Shown one piece after another: positions 26,368-34,595 of a stretch of 64,000 nt of DNA. Origin of the DNA: Gillisia limnaea DSM 15749 (GTDB lineage Bacteria; Bacteroidota; Bacteroidia; Flavobacteriales; Flavobacteriaceae). Under the pieces are notes generated by a model. That model was not told the origin of the DNA and searched no databases. It saw nothing but the letters and a program-made list of their open reading frames with translations. Location: assembly GCF_000243235.1 (NCBI RefSeq), contig NZ_JH594606.1, positions 786,934-850,933 on the forward strand, given 5' to 3'. The translations under genes were made by a program, and so were the position numbers. Position 1 is the stretch's first letter, and the number at the start of each line of letters is the position of its first letter.

Positions 26368-26880
26368 ATGGCGATTAAAAAAGATGACACCTCAGCGGGT
26401 ACCAAGATGTATAACCCAAAGAAAAGCATTCAACGAGCAAGGGGAAGTAAGGCTGGAAGGCCGACGTGGCGCATAAAAGTTACCGAAGAGGAATATGTTT
26501 GGGCTACTAAGATGGATCGGGTAACTATTATTAGAAAAGGACTTCCTTATGAGTCTATTGAAGTTATAAGCCAAAGAGCCGGTTTACCTATAAGACATGT
26601 TTTAAGCTTATTTGGCATCCCGCAAACTACTTATAACAAGAAAAAGAGGGACAAAGATCTACTTAGTGGAAGAGACAGTGAAGTGGTACTGGTGCTTACG
26701 GAGTTACTGGATTTCGGGTTAGAGGTATTCAATAATGAAGCGGAAAAATTTCAACGTTGGCTAAAAAAACCTAATATTTCGTTAGGGAGCGCTACTCCGG
26801 AAAACCTGTTTGATTCGTTAACGGGGATTCAGGAGGTTAGAAACAGCCTCAATAGACTGGAATACGGAAATCTGGCTTAA
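26368..26880 (+). CDS. Xre/MbcA/ParS-type antitoxin
   Basis: 170 residues. The middle region (EEYVWATKMDRVTIIRKGLP through SQRAGLPIRHVLSLFGIPQT) is the Xre-like HTH of the ParS/MbcA antitoxins. The C-terminal part (VLTELLDFGLEVFNNEAEKF QRWLKKPN... then PENLFDSLTGIQEV) is the DUF2384 toxin-binding region. It should neutralise the RES toxin and repress the operon. It overlaps the toxin gene by 1 bp (TAATG). A TATATTTA near 26344 may be the promoter. Confidence 0.92.
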   Translation: MAIKKDDTSAGTKMYNPKKSIQRARGSKAGRPTWRIKVTEEEYVWATKMDRVTIIRKGLPYESIEVISQRAGLPIRHVLSLFGIPQTTYNKKKRDKDLLSGRDSEVVLVLTELLDFGLEVFNNEAEKFQRWLKKPNISLGSATPENLFDSLTGIQEVRNSLNRLEYGNLA

Positions 26881-27347
26881 TGAGGGTATATAGAATTGAA
26901 AGGGAAAAATACCTGGACACCACTTTAAAAGGAATTGGAGCCGCATTAATGGAAGGTTTTCGCTGGAATAGTCTCAACACCTATTTGGTTTACACTTCAG
27001 AATCCCGTGCACTTGCAACTTTAGAAGTAGGGGTTCATTTAGACCTCAGTGAAGATTTACCTACTGATAGATTTTACGTGGAAATAGATATTCCCGATGA
27101 TGTGGCAATTCTTGAATTAAGAGCAGAAGACTTACCGGAAAACTGGGATGCAAAGCCTCCAATTCTTGAAACACAATTTATAGGGGATGATTTTGTTAAA
27201 GATGCTCCTGCGGCCGTCCTTAAGGTTCCAAGTTGTATTATTCCACCCGAATTCAACTACTTAATCAATCCTAATCATCCTGATGCAAAAAAAATTACTG
27301 TATTCGCTCATGGGTCGATAAATTTCGATCAAAGGTTTAAAAAGTAA
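26880..27347 (+). CDS. RES-domain NAD-targeting toxin
   Basis: 155 residues, near the usual RES length. MRVYRIEREKY gives the first conserved Arg; GAALMEGFRWNSLNTYLVYT and SESRALATLEVGVHL contain the conserved Glu/Ser region; HPDAKKITVF and FDQRF close the domain. Characterised RES toxins (ParT, MbcT) degrade or transfer NAD+. It is coupled to the antitoxin by the 1-bp overlap. The stop is followed within a few bases by period-7 repeats. Confidence 0.92.
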   Translation: MRVYRIEREKYLDTTLKGIGAALMEGFRWNSLNTYLVYTSESRALATLEVGVHLDLSEDLPTDRFYVEIDIPDDVAILELRAEDLPENWDAKPPILETQFIGDDFVKDAPAAVLKVPSCIIPPEFNYLINPNHPDAKKITVFAHGSINFDQRFKK

Positions 27348-28047
27348 ACAGAAAACAGCCGAAGGCCAGCGCTAAACAGAAAACGCTGAACGGCAAACAG
27401 TAAACGTTAAACAGCCGAAGGCAAACAGCAAACGGTTAACCAAACCCAGTCATTTCGAAATGAGCTTGTCATTGCTATCACGATTTTTGTATCTGGAGAA
27501 GCAATCTGGCGATTGAGATTTCTCGTCGCTTTAGCATCTATACTTAAAAAAATTCTGTAGAAAACTTAATCCTTGAAGCAAGCTGATTTCAGACTATAAA
27601 TCGCTCGCTCGAAATGACACTTGCTCATAAACAATAATTCATTGTTTTATTCCATTTTTGGCCTGGCATTGCTAAATCCCAAAGTCGTTTTCGGTTTTCG
27701 GCTCTCGGTTTTCGGCTCCCGGTTATAACAGTAAACACCAAACATTAAACGTTAAACAGCCGTAGGCCAATGGTAAAAGGAAAACGATAAACTCTGAACG
27801 CCAAACGGTTTTGGGTTTCGACCAATATAGGTTGTAGGTTAAAATCCTAATAGAATATTGAATATTAAAAAAGGAACGTTTGACGTTGGTAAGTAGTGGT
27901 ATATGATTATAAGAATGATACTATTAAAAGAGAAACTATTCGCTAGTTCAATTTCCCAAATGGAGATCTACTGTATTTTAATCTTCATTCACCGGCCAAA
28001 TCAATTATTTTTTCGAATAACCGGTCGCTAAATCTGAAGTCGGTTAA
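27340..28047. other. 700-bp repeat-filled gap between two TA modules
   Basis: 27348-27440 is a CCGAAGG/AAACGG/CTGAACG heptamer array. 27445-27625 is a separate repeat with CATTTCGAAATGAGCTTGTC, GATTTCTCGTCGCTTTAGC and TTAATCCTTGAAGCAAGCTG (also near 23430). 27636-27830 is a partial copy of the long composite repeat (ATTCCATTTTTGGCCTGGCA, CGGTTTT units, GTTATAACAGTAAACACC). 27830-28047 shows no feature. No gene was seen. Confidence 0.75.
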
Positions 28048-28446
28048 TTAGATTTTGTCGATTACCGGTTTTACTGATTTTATTAATCCCGTTTGCTTTG
28101 CTTTTAGGATCACTCCAAAAGTTCCCGAAAATTTTAGATTAAGGCGTTCTGCAATTTTTCTTCCTTTTAGCTCATCCAGAATTAAAATTGAATCCTGTAT
28201 TTCCATAGAAAGTGCTATTGCACTTGCCTCACCTTGGTCAAGATCTAATTCCAGGATTTTTTGATATTGGGTGTTTTCCGGCTTTGAAACTAATACCCAT
28301 TCAGGAAGGGGTTGACCATATTCCGAATGAATTACAGGAGTAACATAAATCTTATTACTAATTCCTCGCAACAATTCGAGTTCCTCAATTTTGCTGAGAA
28401 TTATTAAACAGCTGGTATCCAAAATAAGATTAGAACTGAGCTGCAT
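28048..28446 (-). CDS. PIN-like toxin (DUF3368)
   Basis: 132 residues. LILDTSCLIILSKIEELELL begins with the first PIN acidic residue; LDLDQGEASAIALSMEIQDS and ILILDELKGRKIAERLNLKF follow with D/E positions and the DUF3368 signature, then FSGTFGVILKAKQTGLIKS. Proteins of this family pair with UPF0175 antitoxins, as here, and are presumed ribonucleases. It overlaps its partner by 17 bp. Repeat fields flank the pair on both sides. Confidence 0.9.
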   Translation of the reverse strand: MQLSSNLILDTSCLIILSKIEELELLRGISNKIYVTPVIHSEYGQPLPEWVLVSKPENTQYQKILELDLDQGEASAIALSMEIQDSILILDELKGRKIAERLNLKFSGTFGVILKAKQTGLIKSVKPVIDKI

Positions 28447-28657
28447 CCCTGCTTATATCAGAAGGAGAATAATTGATGAGGGAAACATTATAATCTTTGA
28501 GGATTTCCGAAAAAGCTATTTTTGATAATCCGGCAAGCTCAGCTGCCTGACCTAGAGAAAGCTTACCAACTTCATATAATTTGGCGGCTAAAAACCTTTT
28601 AGCTTCTTTCTCATTGAGATCTATATTCTCGGGGATTTCTAATATCAACTTTTTCAT
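28430..28657 (-). CDS. UPF0175-family antitoxin
   Basis: 75 residues: LEIPENIDLNEKEAKRFLAA then KLYEVGKLSLGQAAELAGLS and KIAFSEILKDYNV, the standard UPF0175 pattern with an embedded HTH. It is expected to bind and inhibit the DUF3368 protein and to autoregulate. It is the first gene of the pair; its start (MKKLILEIPENI) is supported by family length. Confidence 0.9.
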   Translation of the reverse strand: MKKLILEIPENIDLNEKEAKRFLAAKLYEVGKLSLGQAAELAGLSKIAFSEILKDYNVSLINYSPSDISRDAAQF

Positions 28658-28689
28658 ATTCTAAATTTAAGCTTTTTATTTTTAATAAT

Positions 28690-29345
28690 TGACGGCAAAC
28701 GGTTGTCAGTTCCTTCACTTCGAGTGTTTTTTCCTGAACGAAAGAGAAGAAAAAAATGTATCGAGAAATGCTTACAAGTTCAGATCTTCCGATTTTCGGT
28801 TACCTGTTCCCGGTTCACGGTTCACGGTTATAACGGTAAACACCAAACAGTAAACGGTAAACAACCGAAGGCCAACGGTAAACAGTGTTTTATTCCATTT
28901 TAGGCCTGGCACTCATAAACCCAAAAGTCAATTTTTCATCATGCCCTTCATTTCTTTTGTTCGCCCAAAAGAAACGAAGTAAAGAAAAAGGCGCTTTTTT
29001 CAAGGAATTTCTGCGAAAAAGGTTTTAAAAATCAAACTTCCGAATAATTGATATTTGATTTGAAGAGAGGTAAAACCGAAAGGATGGTTGTCACGGATGA
29101 AGTGGAATTTGGGGAGAGACCTAAAGCAGTGGAAGTTTTTGGTTTTCGGCTGCCTGTTTTCGGTTTTCGGTTCACGGTTATAACAGTAAACACCAAACAT
29201 TAAACGTTAAACAGCCGTAGGCAAACGGTAAACCGCGTTTCATTCCATTCTTGGCCGGACACTTTAAACCCAAAGTCAATTTTTCATCATGCCCTTCATT
29301 TCTTTTGTTGCTCAAAACAAACGAAGCAAAGAAAAAGGAAGAAAT
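28690..29345 (+). repeat. Long composite period-7 repeat, copies C1 and C2
   Basis: After a short unique stretch, 28781-29150 repeats the order of copy A (19571-20091): GGTTCACGGTTATAACGG, AAACACCAAACAG, ACAACCGAAGGCC, GTGTTTTATTCCATTTTAGG, CATCATGCCCTTCATTTC, AAAGAAACGAAGTAAAG and the 103-bp block at 29037-29139. It lacks about 100 bp present in copy A. 29150-29341 is a second, partial iteration of the same order. No gene was seen between 28658 and 29347. Confidence 0.87.
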
Positions 29346-29347
29346 AT

Positions 29348-30094
29348 TTACTGTGCAAGATATCCTCCATCTATAGGATAATAAGCTCCGGTGGCAAAAG
29401 AAGCCCTATCACTGGCAAGCCAAAGAAACATTTGAGCTACTTCAAGAGATTCCCCAAGCCTTCCTATTGGGTGCGCACTCACCAATTGATCTAACATCTC
29501 CTCGTCTAGACTTTCCAGCAAGGAGGTTTTAATAAAGGCAGGACCTACGGAATTTACCCGTATTCCTTTGGATGAATATTCCAGGGCAGCCGTTTTGGTA
29601 AGCCCCACCAACCCGTGTTTGGCCGCTACATACGCCGAGCTATTGGCAAAACCCACGCTTCCAAGAATAGAGGATACATTGATAATGGAACCACTTCCAT
29701 TTTTAAGCATCGCCGGGATTTGATACCGCATCCCATAAAAAACCCCGGAAAGGTTTATTGCGATCACTTTATCCCAATCTTCAATAGCGTATTCGCCTAT
29801 AGGGGATTGAGCTCCGCCAATTCCGGCATTATTCACTGCAATATCCAGTTTCCCGAATTTCTCAACGGCTTTTTCGACGCTTTTTTGAGAATCGGAAGGA
29901 TTAGAAGTGTCCGCCTTAATAAATATAGCCTCTCCTCCCTGTTGTTTGATCTTTTCCAGAACTTTATTTCCGTTTTCCTCGTCAATATCGGTTAAAACAA
30001 CTTTTGCGCCTTCTTTGGCAAAAAGTAAGGCGGTGCTCTCCCCTATTCCCGCAGCAGCGCCCGTAATTAATGCAACTTTATCCTTTAATTCCAT
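29348..30094 (-). CDS. Short-chain dehydrogenase/reductase (classical SDR)
   Basis: 248 residues, the standard classical SDR length. TGAAAGIGESTALLFAKEGA is the cofactor motif, followed by VLTDIDEENG (Asp suggests NAD preference), NNAGIGGAQ, ISVSS-type Ser in INVSSILGS, Tyr-x3-Lys in YVAAKHG and the terminal ASFATGAYYPIDGGYLAQ. It resembles glucose 1-dehydrogenase/3-ketoacyl reductase-like proteins; the substrate is unknown. It stands alone next to a repeat field. Confidence 0.92.
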   Translation of the reverse strand: MELKDKVALITGAAAGIGESTALLFAKEGAKVVLTDIDEENGNKVLEKIKQQGGEAIFIKADTSNPSDSQKSVEKAVEKFGKLDIAVNNAGIGGAQSPIGEYAIEDWDKVIAINLSGVFYGMRYQIPAMLKNGSGSIINVSSILGSVGFANSSAYVAAKHGLVGLTKTAALEYSSKGIRVNSVGPAFIKTSLLESLDEEMLDQLVSAHPIGRLGESLEVAQMFLWLASDRASFATGAYYPIDGGYLAQ

Positions 30095-30223
30095 AGTATT
30101 AAAATTTATTTGATTTATATTTTTTTCAGATTCATGGAAATTAAGGAATTTGAATTTTAGCTACTATGAGAAAAGTCAGGAAAAATTAATTTTGTCTAAC
30201 TTTCGGCCAAATCAAGCACCTAC

Positions 30224-30901
30224 ATGAAGCGTTTTCTATTTTTAATCATTATTTCTTTTAGTCTGAATCTTAGTTTTGGACAGGAAAAGAACCTTCCATC
30301 CGGATTTGTGTATGTAAAAGAAATGATTCCCGATATCGTTTTGGAAATGCGATATGCCGGCAACCATAATTTTATTGGAAAACCCATCAACGGATATCAA
30401 CAACCGAAAGCCATTCTTACAACAGCTGCCGCAGAAGCTTTAAAAAAAGTCCAGATCGAATTAGAGAACCAGGGATATTGTTTGAAAATTTTCGATGCCT
30501 ACCGACCTCAACGCGCAGTTAATCATTTTATAGAATGGGCACGCAATCCCAAGGATGCAATCATGAAAGCAACATTCTATCCGGGAATAGACAAAAAGGA
30601 TCTTTTCAGCCTGGGTTATATTTCCACGAGATCCGGTCATTCCAGGGGAAGCACGGTAGACCTCACGCTTATTGATGCAAACACCGGGGAAGAAATCAAC
30701 ATGGGAGGCAGTTATGATTTCTTCGGCGAAATCTCACATCATGACAGCACACAGATCACTTTAGAACAAAAAGAAAAACGGGAGTTGTTGAAACAAACCA
30801 TGAGCAAACATGGTTTCCGCTCCTATCTTCAGGAATGGTGGCATTATACCTTACGAATAGAACCTTATCCCGATACCTATTTTGATTTTGAGGTGGAGTA
30901 A
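30224..30901 (+). CDS. D-Ala-D-Ala dipeptidase, VanX/DdpX-like (M15D)
   Basis: 225 residues with a signal peptide (MKRFLFLIIISFSLNLSFGQ). The zinc site is visible in SGHSRGSTVDLTL (SxHxxGxxxD) and EWWHYTL (ExxWH); YAGNHNFIGKPINGY and FDAYRPQRAV are family hallmarks. It should cleave D-Ala-D-Ala in the periplasm, for peptidoglycan turnover rather than vancomycin resistance, since no vanH/vanA genes are present. It is a single gene, with no TAnnTTTG box obvious upstream. Confidence 0.93.
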   Translation: MKRFLFLIIISFSLNLSFGQEKNLPSGFVYVKEMIPDIVLEMRYAGNHNFIGKPINGYQQPKAILTTAAAEALKKVQIELENQGYCLKIFDAYRPQRAVNHFIEWARNPKDAIMKATFYPGIDKKDLFSLGYISTRSGHSRGSTVDLTLIDANTGEEINMGGSYDFFGEISHHDSTQITLEQKEKRELLKQTMSKHGFRSYLQEWWHYTLRIEPYPDTYFDFEVE

Positions 30902-31275
30902 ATCAAGAACTTCGGGGTAAGCCCGGCCGAACGGTACGGGTGGGCCCACGGTATGTCCCGATTGCTATCGGGAGGAAAATATTTTTAAAAACTCGAGGCA
31001 TCCCGACGAGCTATCGGGACGGGGAACCTGCCCGAAGGTCAGGCGGGTTAAACCCTCAATGAGGGATTAAAATTCAACATCTTTATTTTTCAATATAAAG
31101 GCATCTCTATTTCCTGCTAGAAGTACATATTTGTGTTTTGGTGACACCTTTCTGCTTTCAATAACATAATAGTCGATTTAGGCTGATGCAGTATCTGGAG
31201 TTTTTGTGAATTTTAACGGGAGGTCTTTTTATTTTTGTTTTTATATATCAGTATCTTTAGGTAAAATTACTACTG
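30902..31275. repeat. Intergenic repeat (hyphenated palindromes) and unremarkable DNA
   Basis: 30908-31070 is GC-rich and palindromic: TCCCGATTGCTATCGGGA, then TCCCGACGAGCTATCGGGA and a CCTGCCCGAAGGTCAGGCGGG hairpin, ending CCCTCAATGAGGGATTAAA. A related piece is at 49490-49600 (CTCAATGAGAAATTTAAAG). It looks like a REP-like repeat. 31070-31275 contains nothing recognisable. Confidence 0.7.
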
Positions 31276-32214
31276 ATGATTTTACTTTTACAATCCAATG
31301 GAGAAACCATTGTCAATTCCCTGGAAACATATTATAAAAAATTACTTATTGCGCTACCGCGTATCGCAATGGGAATTTTAGTTGTTATTTTGGGAATATT
31401 GTTCGCGCAGTTACTTACCAATTTATATAAAAGACGGATCCAAAAAAAAGCAGAAGATCCTTTAATGGCGAGGTTTTTGGCTCAGGCAATAAAAATTATA
31501 CTCGTCATTATTGCCATTATGCTCGCACTGCAAGTTGCAGGTTTGAATGGAATTGCTACAGGTCTTTTGACAGCCGTTGGTGGGGGAGCCATTATTTTGG
31601 GTTTCGCTTTTCAGGATATTGGAAAAAATTTTTTGGCAGGGATTATTTTAGCCTTCAACAGGCCCTTTAATATTAACGATACCATTAAGATTGACGATAT
31701 TTTCGGAAAAGTGAGAGCGCTGAGTTTTCGGTATTCACATATAAAAACTTTTGATGGGAGGGATATCTATATTCCCAACAGTGATGTGCTTACCAAACCG
31801 GTTGCCAATTATACTGCCGATGGTTTTTATAGGGTGGATTTTGTTGTGGGCATTGGTTATGAAGACGATATTGAATCTGCCAAAAAAGTAATTCAGGAAA
31901 TTTTAGATGCCAACAAAGAAATTGTCCGCGATAAGTTCCACGAAAATTTTGTGATAGAGAACGAACTCGCCGCCAGTACCGTAAACCTAAAAGTTTTCTT
32001 TTGGGTGGATACATTCGATTACCGGCGGGCATCCCTGGTATTAAGAGGCATAATAATACGTGAGGTAAAACAAGAATTGGTAAGTAGAGGCTTTAATCTT
32101 CCTGCCGATATCAAGGAACTTAAAATTTATGGAACTGAAGATGCCATTGCGGTTAAGATTCGGCACGAGGATGATAAAGGGAACAGGAAAAACAATGTGA
32201 AGGACAACCTATAA
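31276..32214 (+). CDS. mscS: MscS-family mechanosensitive channel
   Basis: 312 residues. The N-terminal region carries three hydrophobic helices (RIAMGILVVILGILFAQLLT, IKIILVIIAIMLALQVAGL, and the pore helix GIATGLLTAVGGGAIILGFA). Then come FQDIGKNFLAGIILAFNRPF and the beta domain NDTIKIDDIFGKVRALSFRY. It releases solutes under hypo-osmotic shock. Before insertion of the element it would have converged with the tRNA operon; the hairpin at 32304 now lies between it and attL. Confidence 0.95.
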   Translation: MILLLQSNGETIVNSLETYYKKLLIALPRIAMGILVVILGILFAQLLTNLYKRRIQKKAEDPLMARFLAQAIKIILVIIAIMLALQVAGLNGIATGLLTAVGGGAIILGFAFQDIGKNFLAGIILAFNRPFNINDTIKIDDIFGKVRALSFRYSHIKTFDGRDIYIPNSDVLTKPVANYTADGFYRVDFVVGIGYEDDIESAKKVIQEILDANKEIVRDKFHENFVIENELAASTVNLKVFFWVDTFDYRRASLVLRGIIIREVKQELVSRGFNLPADIKELKIYGTEDAIAVKIRHEDDKGNRKNNVKDNL

Positions 32215-32303
32215 TGACCCATATTTGGTGAGAACTATAACAGGGTGAACCAACTGGTTTATGGGCGTATCATGCGTGGTTTCGAATATGATAAAACCAA
32301 AAA

Positions 32304-32335
32304 AAACCCTGATAATCAAGCGATTAACAGGGTTT
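32304..32335 (-). terminator. Original terminator of the tRNA operon, orphaned by insertion
   Basis: On the minus strand, AAACCCTG-TTAATC-GCTT-GATTA-CAGGGTTT forms a strong hairpin followed by eight Ts. It begins immediately downstream of the attL copy of the tRNA-Leu 3' end, so it is placed as the ancestral terminator of that tRNA transcript. On the plus strand no T-run follows, though it could still slow mscS transcription. Confidence 0.85.
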
Positions 32336-32336
32336 A

Positions 32337-32354
32337 AAGTACTCGGAGCGGGAC
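32337..32354 (+). other. attL core
   Basis: AAGTACTCGGAGCGGGAC, identical to the 3' end region of tRNA-Leu at 41424-41441. The following bases differ (AAGAAACC here, TTGAACCC in the tRNA), defining the right edge of the shared core. Confidence 0.92.
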
Positions 32355-32494
32355 AAGAAACCCCCTATTTTAACACTTTTACAACCCCCTGTAAAATCTC
32401 AATAACCTTCTGTATTTACTCACTTACCCAACAATAACAAAGCCTTACACCGTATTAAAGAAATTGAATAGAATTGAATAGTATCTTAATTTCC

Positions 32495-32515
32495 TTTGTC
32501 AAGTATTTGCCAAGT
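32495..32515 (+). promoter_or_regulatory. Putative integrase arm site, left
   Basis: TTTGTCAAGTATTTG followed by CCAAGT: two TGTCAAGT-like units 10 bp apart. The same 21 bp with one mismatch occurs near the other end at 41351-41371, in the same orientation. Paired arm-type sites are expected for a lambda-type tyrosine recombinase. TTGTCAA also recurs in the non-coding block around 40568-40590 and 40715. Confidence 0.55.
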
Positions 32516-32546
32516 CCAAAAATTAGACTACTTTAGTATTGTTCAA

Positions 32547-32591
32547 ATGTTCAATACTTCAATCTTCAAATATGGCAACGGTAAATTTTAG
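32547..32591 (+). CDS. Possible 14-residue leader peptide overlapping the integrase start
   Basis: ATG at 32547 lies within the motif ATTGTTCAAATGTTC and opens MFNTSIFKYGNGKF then TAG, in a different frame from the integrase, whose ATG is at 32572. A near-identical ATGTTC start opens a leader before rep (36185). Translation of the leader would interfere with or couple to integrase initiation. This is prediction from layout only. Confidence 0.4.
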   Translation: MFNTSIFKYGNGKF

Positions 32592-33885
32592 AATTCGCAG
32601 TAAAGCAAATAGACCTGTATCAATTTTCATTTATGTATCATTAGAAGTTGGGAATGTAATTTCTACACCCTCAGGTTTTAATGTACTCCCTAAAGATTGG
32701 AGCACTACCACAAAAAGACCTAAACAAAATTCCGAAGGCAATAAGAAAACCTTTAGTGAATTGAACAAACTTCAAAAATTCATTTATGATGAGGTTAACA
32801 CCGCACAATCAAAAGGGCAATTAATAGACGTACACTGGTTAAAGGATAAAATAGACCTTTGCTTCGACCGGGTAAATAAAACGGATCACAGCCTGTTAAT
32901 TAACCATACCCAGTACATAATTGATAATGCCAACACCCGTAAAATTACAGGCAGCAATAAAATTGGTATATCTCAACGCCGGGTAACTGGTTACAAATCT
33001 TTCAAAAAGGTAATGGAGGTTTACGAAAAGGAAACAAAAAAGAAAATCCAATTACAGGACATAAACAAACCCTTTGTTGACAAGTTTACTAACTGGTTAA
33101 TGAATAAAAAAAACTACTCCACTAATTACGCGGGTAAGATTTTGGACAACCTTAAAACCGTTTGTTTAGATGCTGAGAAATTAGATATAAAAGTTAACCC
33201 GTATGCAAAGCAAATAACAGGCTTTAGAGAGCAAAATAACGATAGGTTTATAATTACCCTATCATTTGAAGAACTGGAGCAAATACGTACTGCAGAAATA
33301 GAATCAGAAGCCTTAAAGAACGCGCGCAACTGGTTGTTATTAGGTTGTGAAATAGGACAAAGGGCAAGCGACCTTTTAAAACTTTCCCCGGACAATTTGA
33401 GGTATAAAGGCAACCGCATTTATTTTGATATTGAACAACAAAAGACAGGCAAATTTGTAACCGTTGGGGTAATTGCTCCGCACGTTATTGATATTGTAGA
33501 AAATAACTTTCCTTACCCTATCTCACAGCAAAAACTAAATAAGCATATTAAGGATGTTTGTGAACTTGCTAAAATTGAAGAAATGGTAAAAGGCAGTAAA
33601 TATGATAAAAAGACCGGGCGTAAAAAGTTAGACGTTTACCCAAAATATGATTTAATAACCTCGCATACCTTTAGAAGATCCTTTGCGACAAACTATTATA
33701 AGAAAATACCAACCGCAGTATTAATAGGGATTACAGGACATTCAAAAGAAAGTTTATTCCTGGAATACATTAACAGGCGCGAAGATAAAGACCTTAACGC
33801 GGATCTATTTATGAAGTTCTATGAAACACTACACCAGGACAAAGAACCGCAGTTAAAAGTAATTAGAAACGCATCCAATCAATAA
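32572..33885 (+). CDS. Tyrosine recombinase / integrase
   Basis: 437 residues from ATG at 32572 (MATVNFRIRSKANRPVSIFI); an in-frame TTG at 32539 would add 11 residues lacking family look. It has the Bacteroidota phage-integrase layout: N-terminal arm-binding domain, SAM-like core-binding domain (about 110-220), then a catalytic domain with Arg in CEIGQRASDLLKLSPDNL, HTFRRSFATNYYKKIPTAVL (HxxR), TGHSKESLFLEYINR (GH and Tyr nucleophile). It catalyses recombination at the tRNA-Leu 3' end. Its 5' leader shares a 15-bp motif with the rep leader. Confidence 0.96.
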   Translation: MATVNFRIRSKANRPVSIFIYVSLEVGNVISTPSGFNVLPKDWSTTTKRPKQNSEGNKKTFSELNKLQKFIYDEVNTAQSKGQLIDVHWLKDKIDLCFDRVNKTDHSLLINHTQYIIDNANTRKITGSNKIGISQRRVTGYKSFKKVMEVYEKETKKKIQLQDINKPFVDKFTNWLMNKKNYSTNYAGKILDNLKTVCLDAEKLDIKVNPYAKQITGFREQNNDRFIITLSFEELEQIRTAEIESEALKNARNWLLLGCEIGQRASDLLKLSPDNLRYKGNRIYFDIEQQKTGKFVTVGVIAPHVIDIVENNFPYPISQQKLNKHIKDVCELAKIEEMVKGSKYDKKTGRKKLDVYPKYDLITSHTFRRSFATNYYKKIPTAVLIGITGHSKESLFLEYINRREDKDLNADLFMKFYETLHQDKEPQLKVIRNASNQ

Positions 33886-33890
33886 AGAAA

Positions 33891-33995
33891 ATGACCTTAA
33901 AGGAAATAAAAATCTATTTACAGAACAGGGATAATTACACCAAAGAAGAAAGAAAAATTATCAGAGAGAAATTACTAAAATCAATAAATAACTAA
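33891..33995 (+). CDS. Micro-ORF 1, 34 residues
   Basis: Starts 5 bp after the integrase stop: MTLKEIKIYLQNRDNYTKEE then RKIIREKLLKSINN. The DNYTKEERKII segment matches DSYTIEERKKL and DSYTTEEREKL in micro-ORFs 3 and 4, so it is a shorter relative of them. Short spacing and family similarity support translation. Function unknown; a small charged helical regulator is plausible. Confidence 0.6.
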   Translation: MTLKEIKIYLQNRDNYTKEERKIIREKLLKSINN

Positions 33996-34005
33996 AAACT
34001 TAATT

Positions 34006-34155
34006 ATGAAAATTTCCCCCTTAAACCATTTAAAAAAACAGGATTACCAAAAAGAGGTTATAATTAATAATCTAATCAAAGAACGTAAGGCAAATAACCT
34101 ACCTATAACATTTAGTAGGGAAACCATAGAAACCTTTGTAAATAACCACCTTTAA
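34006..34155 (+). CDS. Micro-ORF 2, 49 residues
   Basis: MKISPLNHLKKQDYQKEVII...ITFSRETIETFVNNHL. It shares the MKISP/MRISP start with micro-ORFs 3 and 4 but a different body. The DNA encoding its tail (FSRETIE) has a degenerate echo after micro-ORF 3 (34327-34350, encoding FNRETIR), so a unit of micro-ORF 2 plus 3 seems to have been duplicated and partly lost. Function unknown. Confidence 0.6.
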   Translation: MKISPLNHLKKQDYQKEVIINNLIKERKANNLPITFSRETIETFVNNHL

Positions 34156-34169
34156 TTTAAATAACAAAT

Positions 34170-34310
34170 ATGAGAATTTCCCCCGATTCACCAACAATGA
34201 AACTTTACCAGGAGTTTACCACCTTTAATTTTTACTGGGATAGTTACACCATAGAGGAAAGGAAAAAATTAAATAAAGACTTTATGCAGAAATTATATGA
34301 ATTAGGTTAA
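34170..34310 (+). CDS. Micro-ORF 3, 46 residues
   Basis: MRISPDSPTMKLYQEFTTFN then FYWDSYTIEERKKLNKDFMQ and KLYELG. It is about 60 percent identical by eye to micro-ORF 4, with the same length and stop context (TTAGGTTAACCAA). Conservation of the two copies at protein level argues for function. No known family recognised. Confidence 0.68.
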   Translation: MRISPDSPTMKLYQEFTTFNFYWDSYTIEERKKLNKDFMQKLYELG

Positions 34311-34379
34311 CCAAATACATACCCTTCAACAGGGAAACTATTAGAAAACTCCTTAAATACCAACCTTAAAATAACAATT

Positions 34380-34520
34380 ATGAAAATTTCCCCCGACTTA
34401 TCAATAGATAAACTTTACCAGGAGTACGCAACTTTCAAATATTATTGGGATAGTTACACTACTGAAGAGAGAGAAAAGTTACTTAAAGACTTCAAACAAA
34501 GGCTTTATCACTTAGGTTAA
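34380..34520 (+). CDS. Micro-ORF 4, 46 residues
   Basis: MKISPDLSIDKLYQEYATFK then YYWDSYTTEEREKLLKDFKQ and RLYHLG. It is a paralogue of micro-ORF 3; differences include conservative changes (F/Y, N/K, K/E), as expected for a protein under selection. It ends 11 bp before a hairpin terminator, closing the integrase-micro-ORF unit. Confidence 0.68.
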   Translation: MKISPDLSIDKLYQEYATFKYYWDSYTTEEREKLLKDFKQRLYHLG

Positions 34521-34531
34521 CCAACTCCACA

Positions 34532-34558
34532 CCCTTTGCACCTCAGCAAGGGGTTTTT
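34532..34558 (+). terminator. Terminator after the integrase/micro-ORF unit
   Basis: Stem CCCTTTGC / GCAAGGGG (8 bp with one G-T pair), 6-nt loop, then TTTTT. It separates the integrase and micro-ORFs from the 258-residue gene, which starts 38 bp later. Confidence 0.85.
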
Positions 34559-34595
34559 AGTATATTAGCAACGGCAACGAATTAAACCTGTTCAA

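Noticed and set aside
30224-30901. Vancomycin resistance gene
   Set aside because: VanX-like fold only; no vanH, vanA or regulators, so a peptidoglycan turnover role is more likely.
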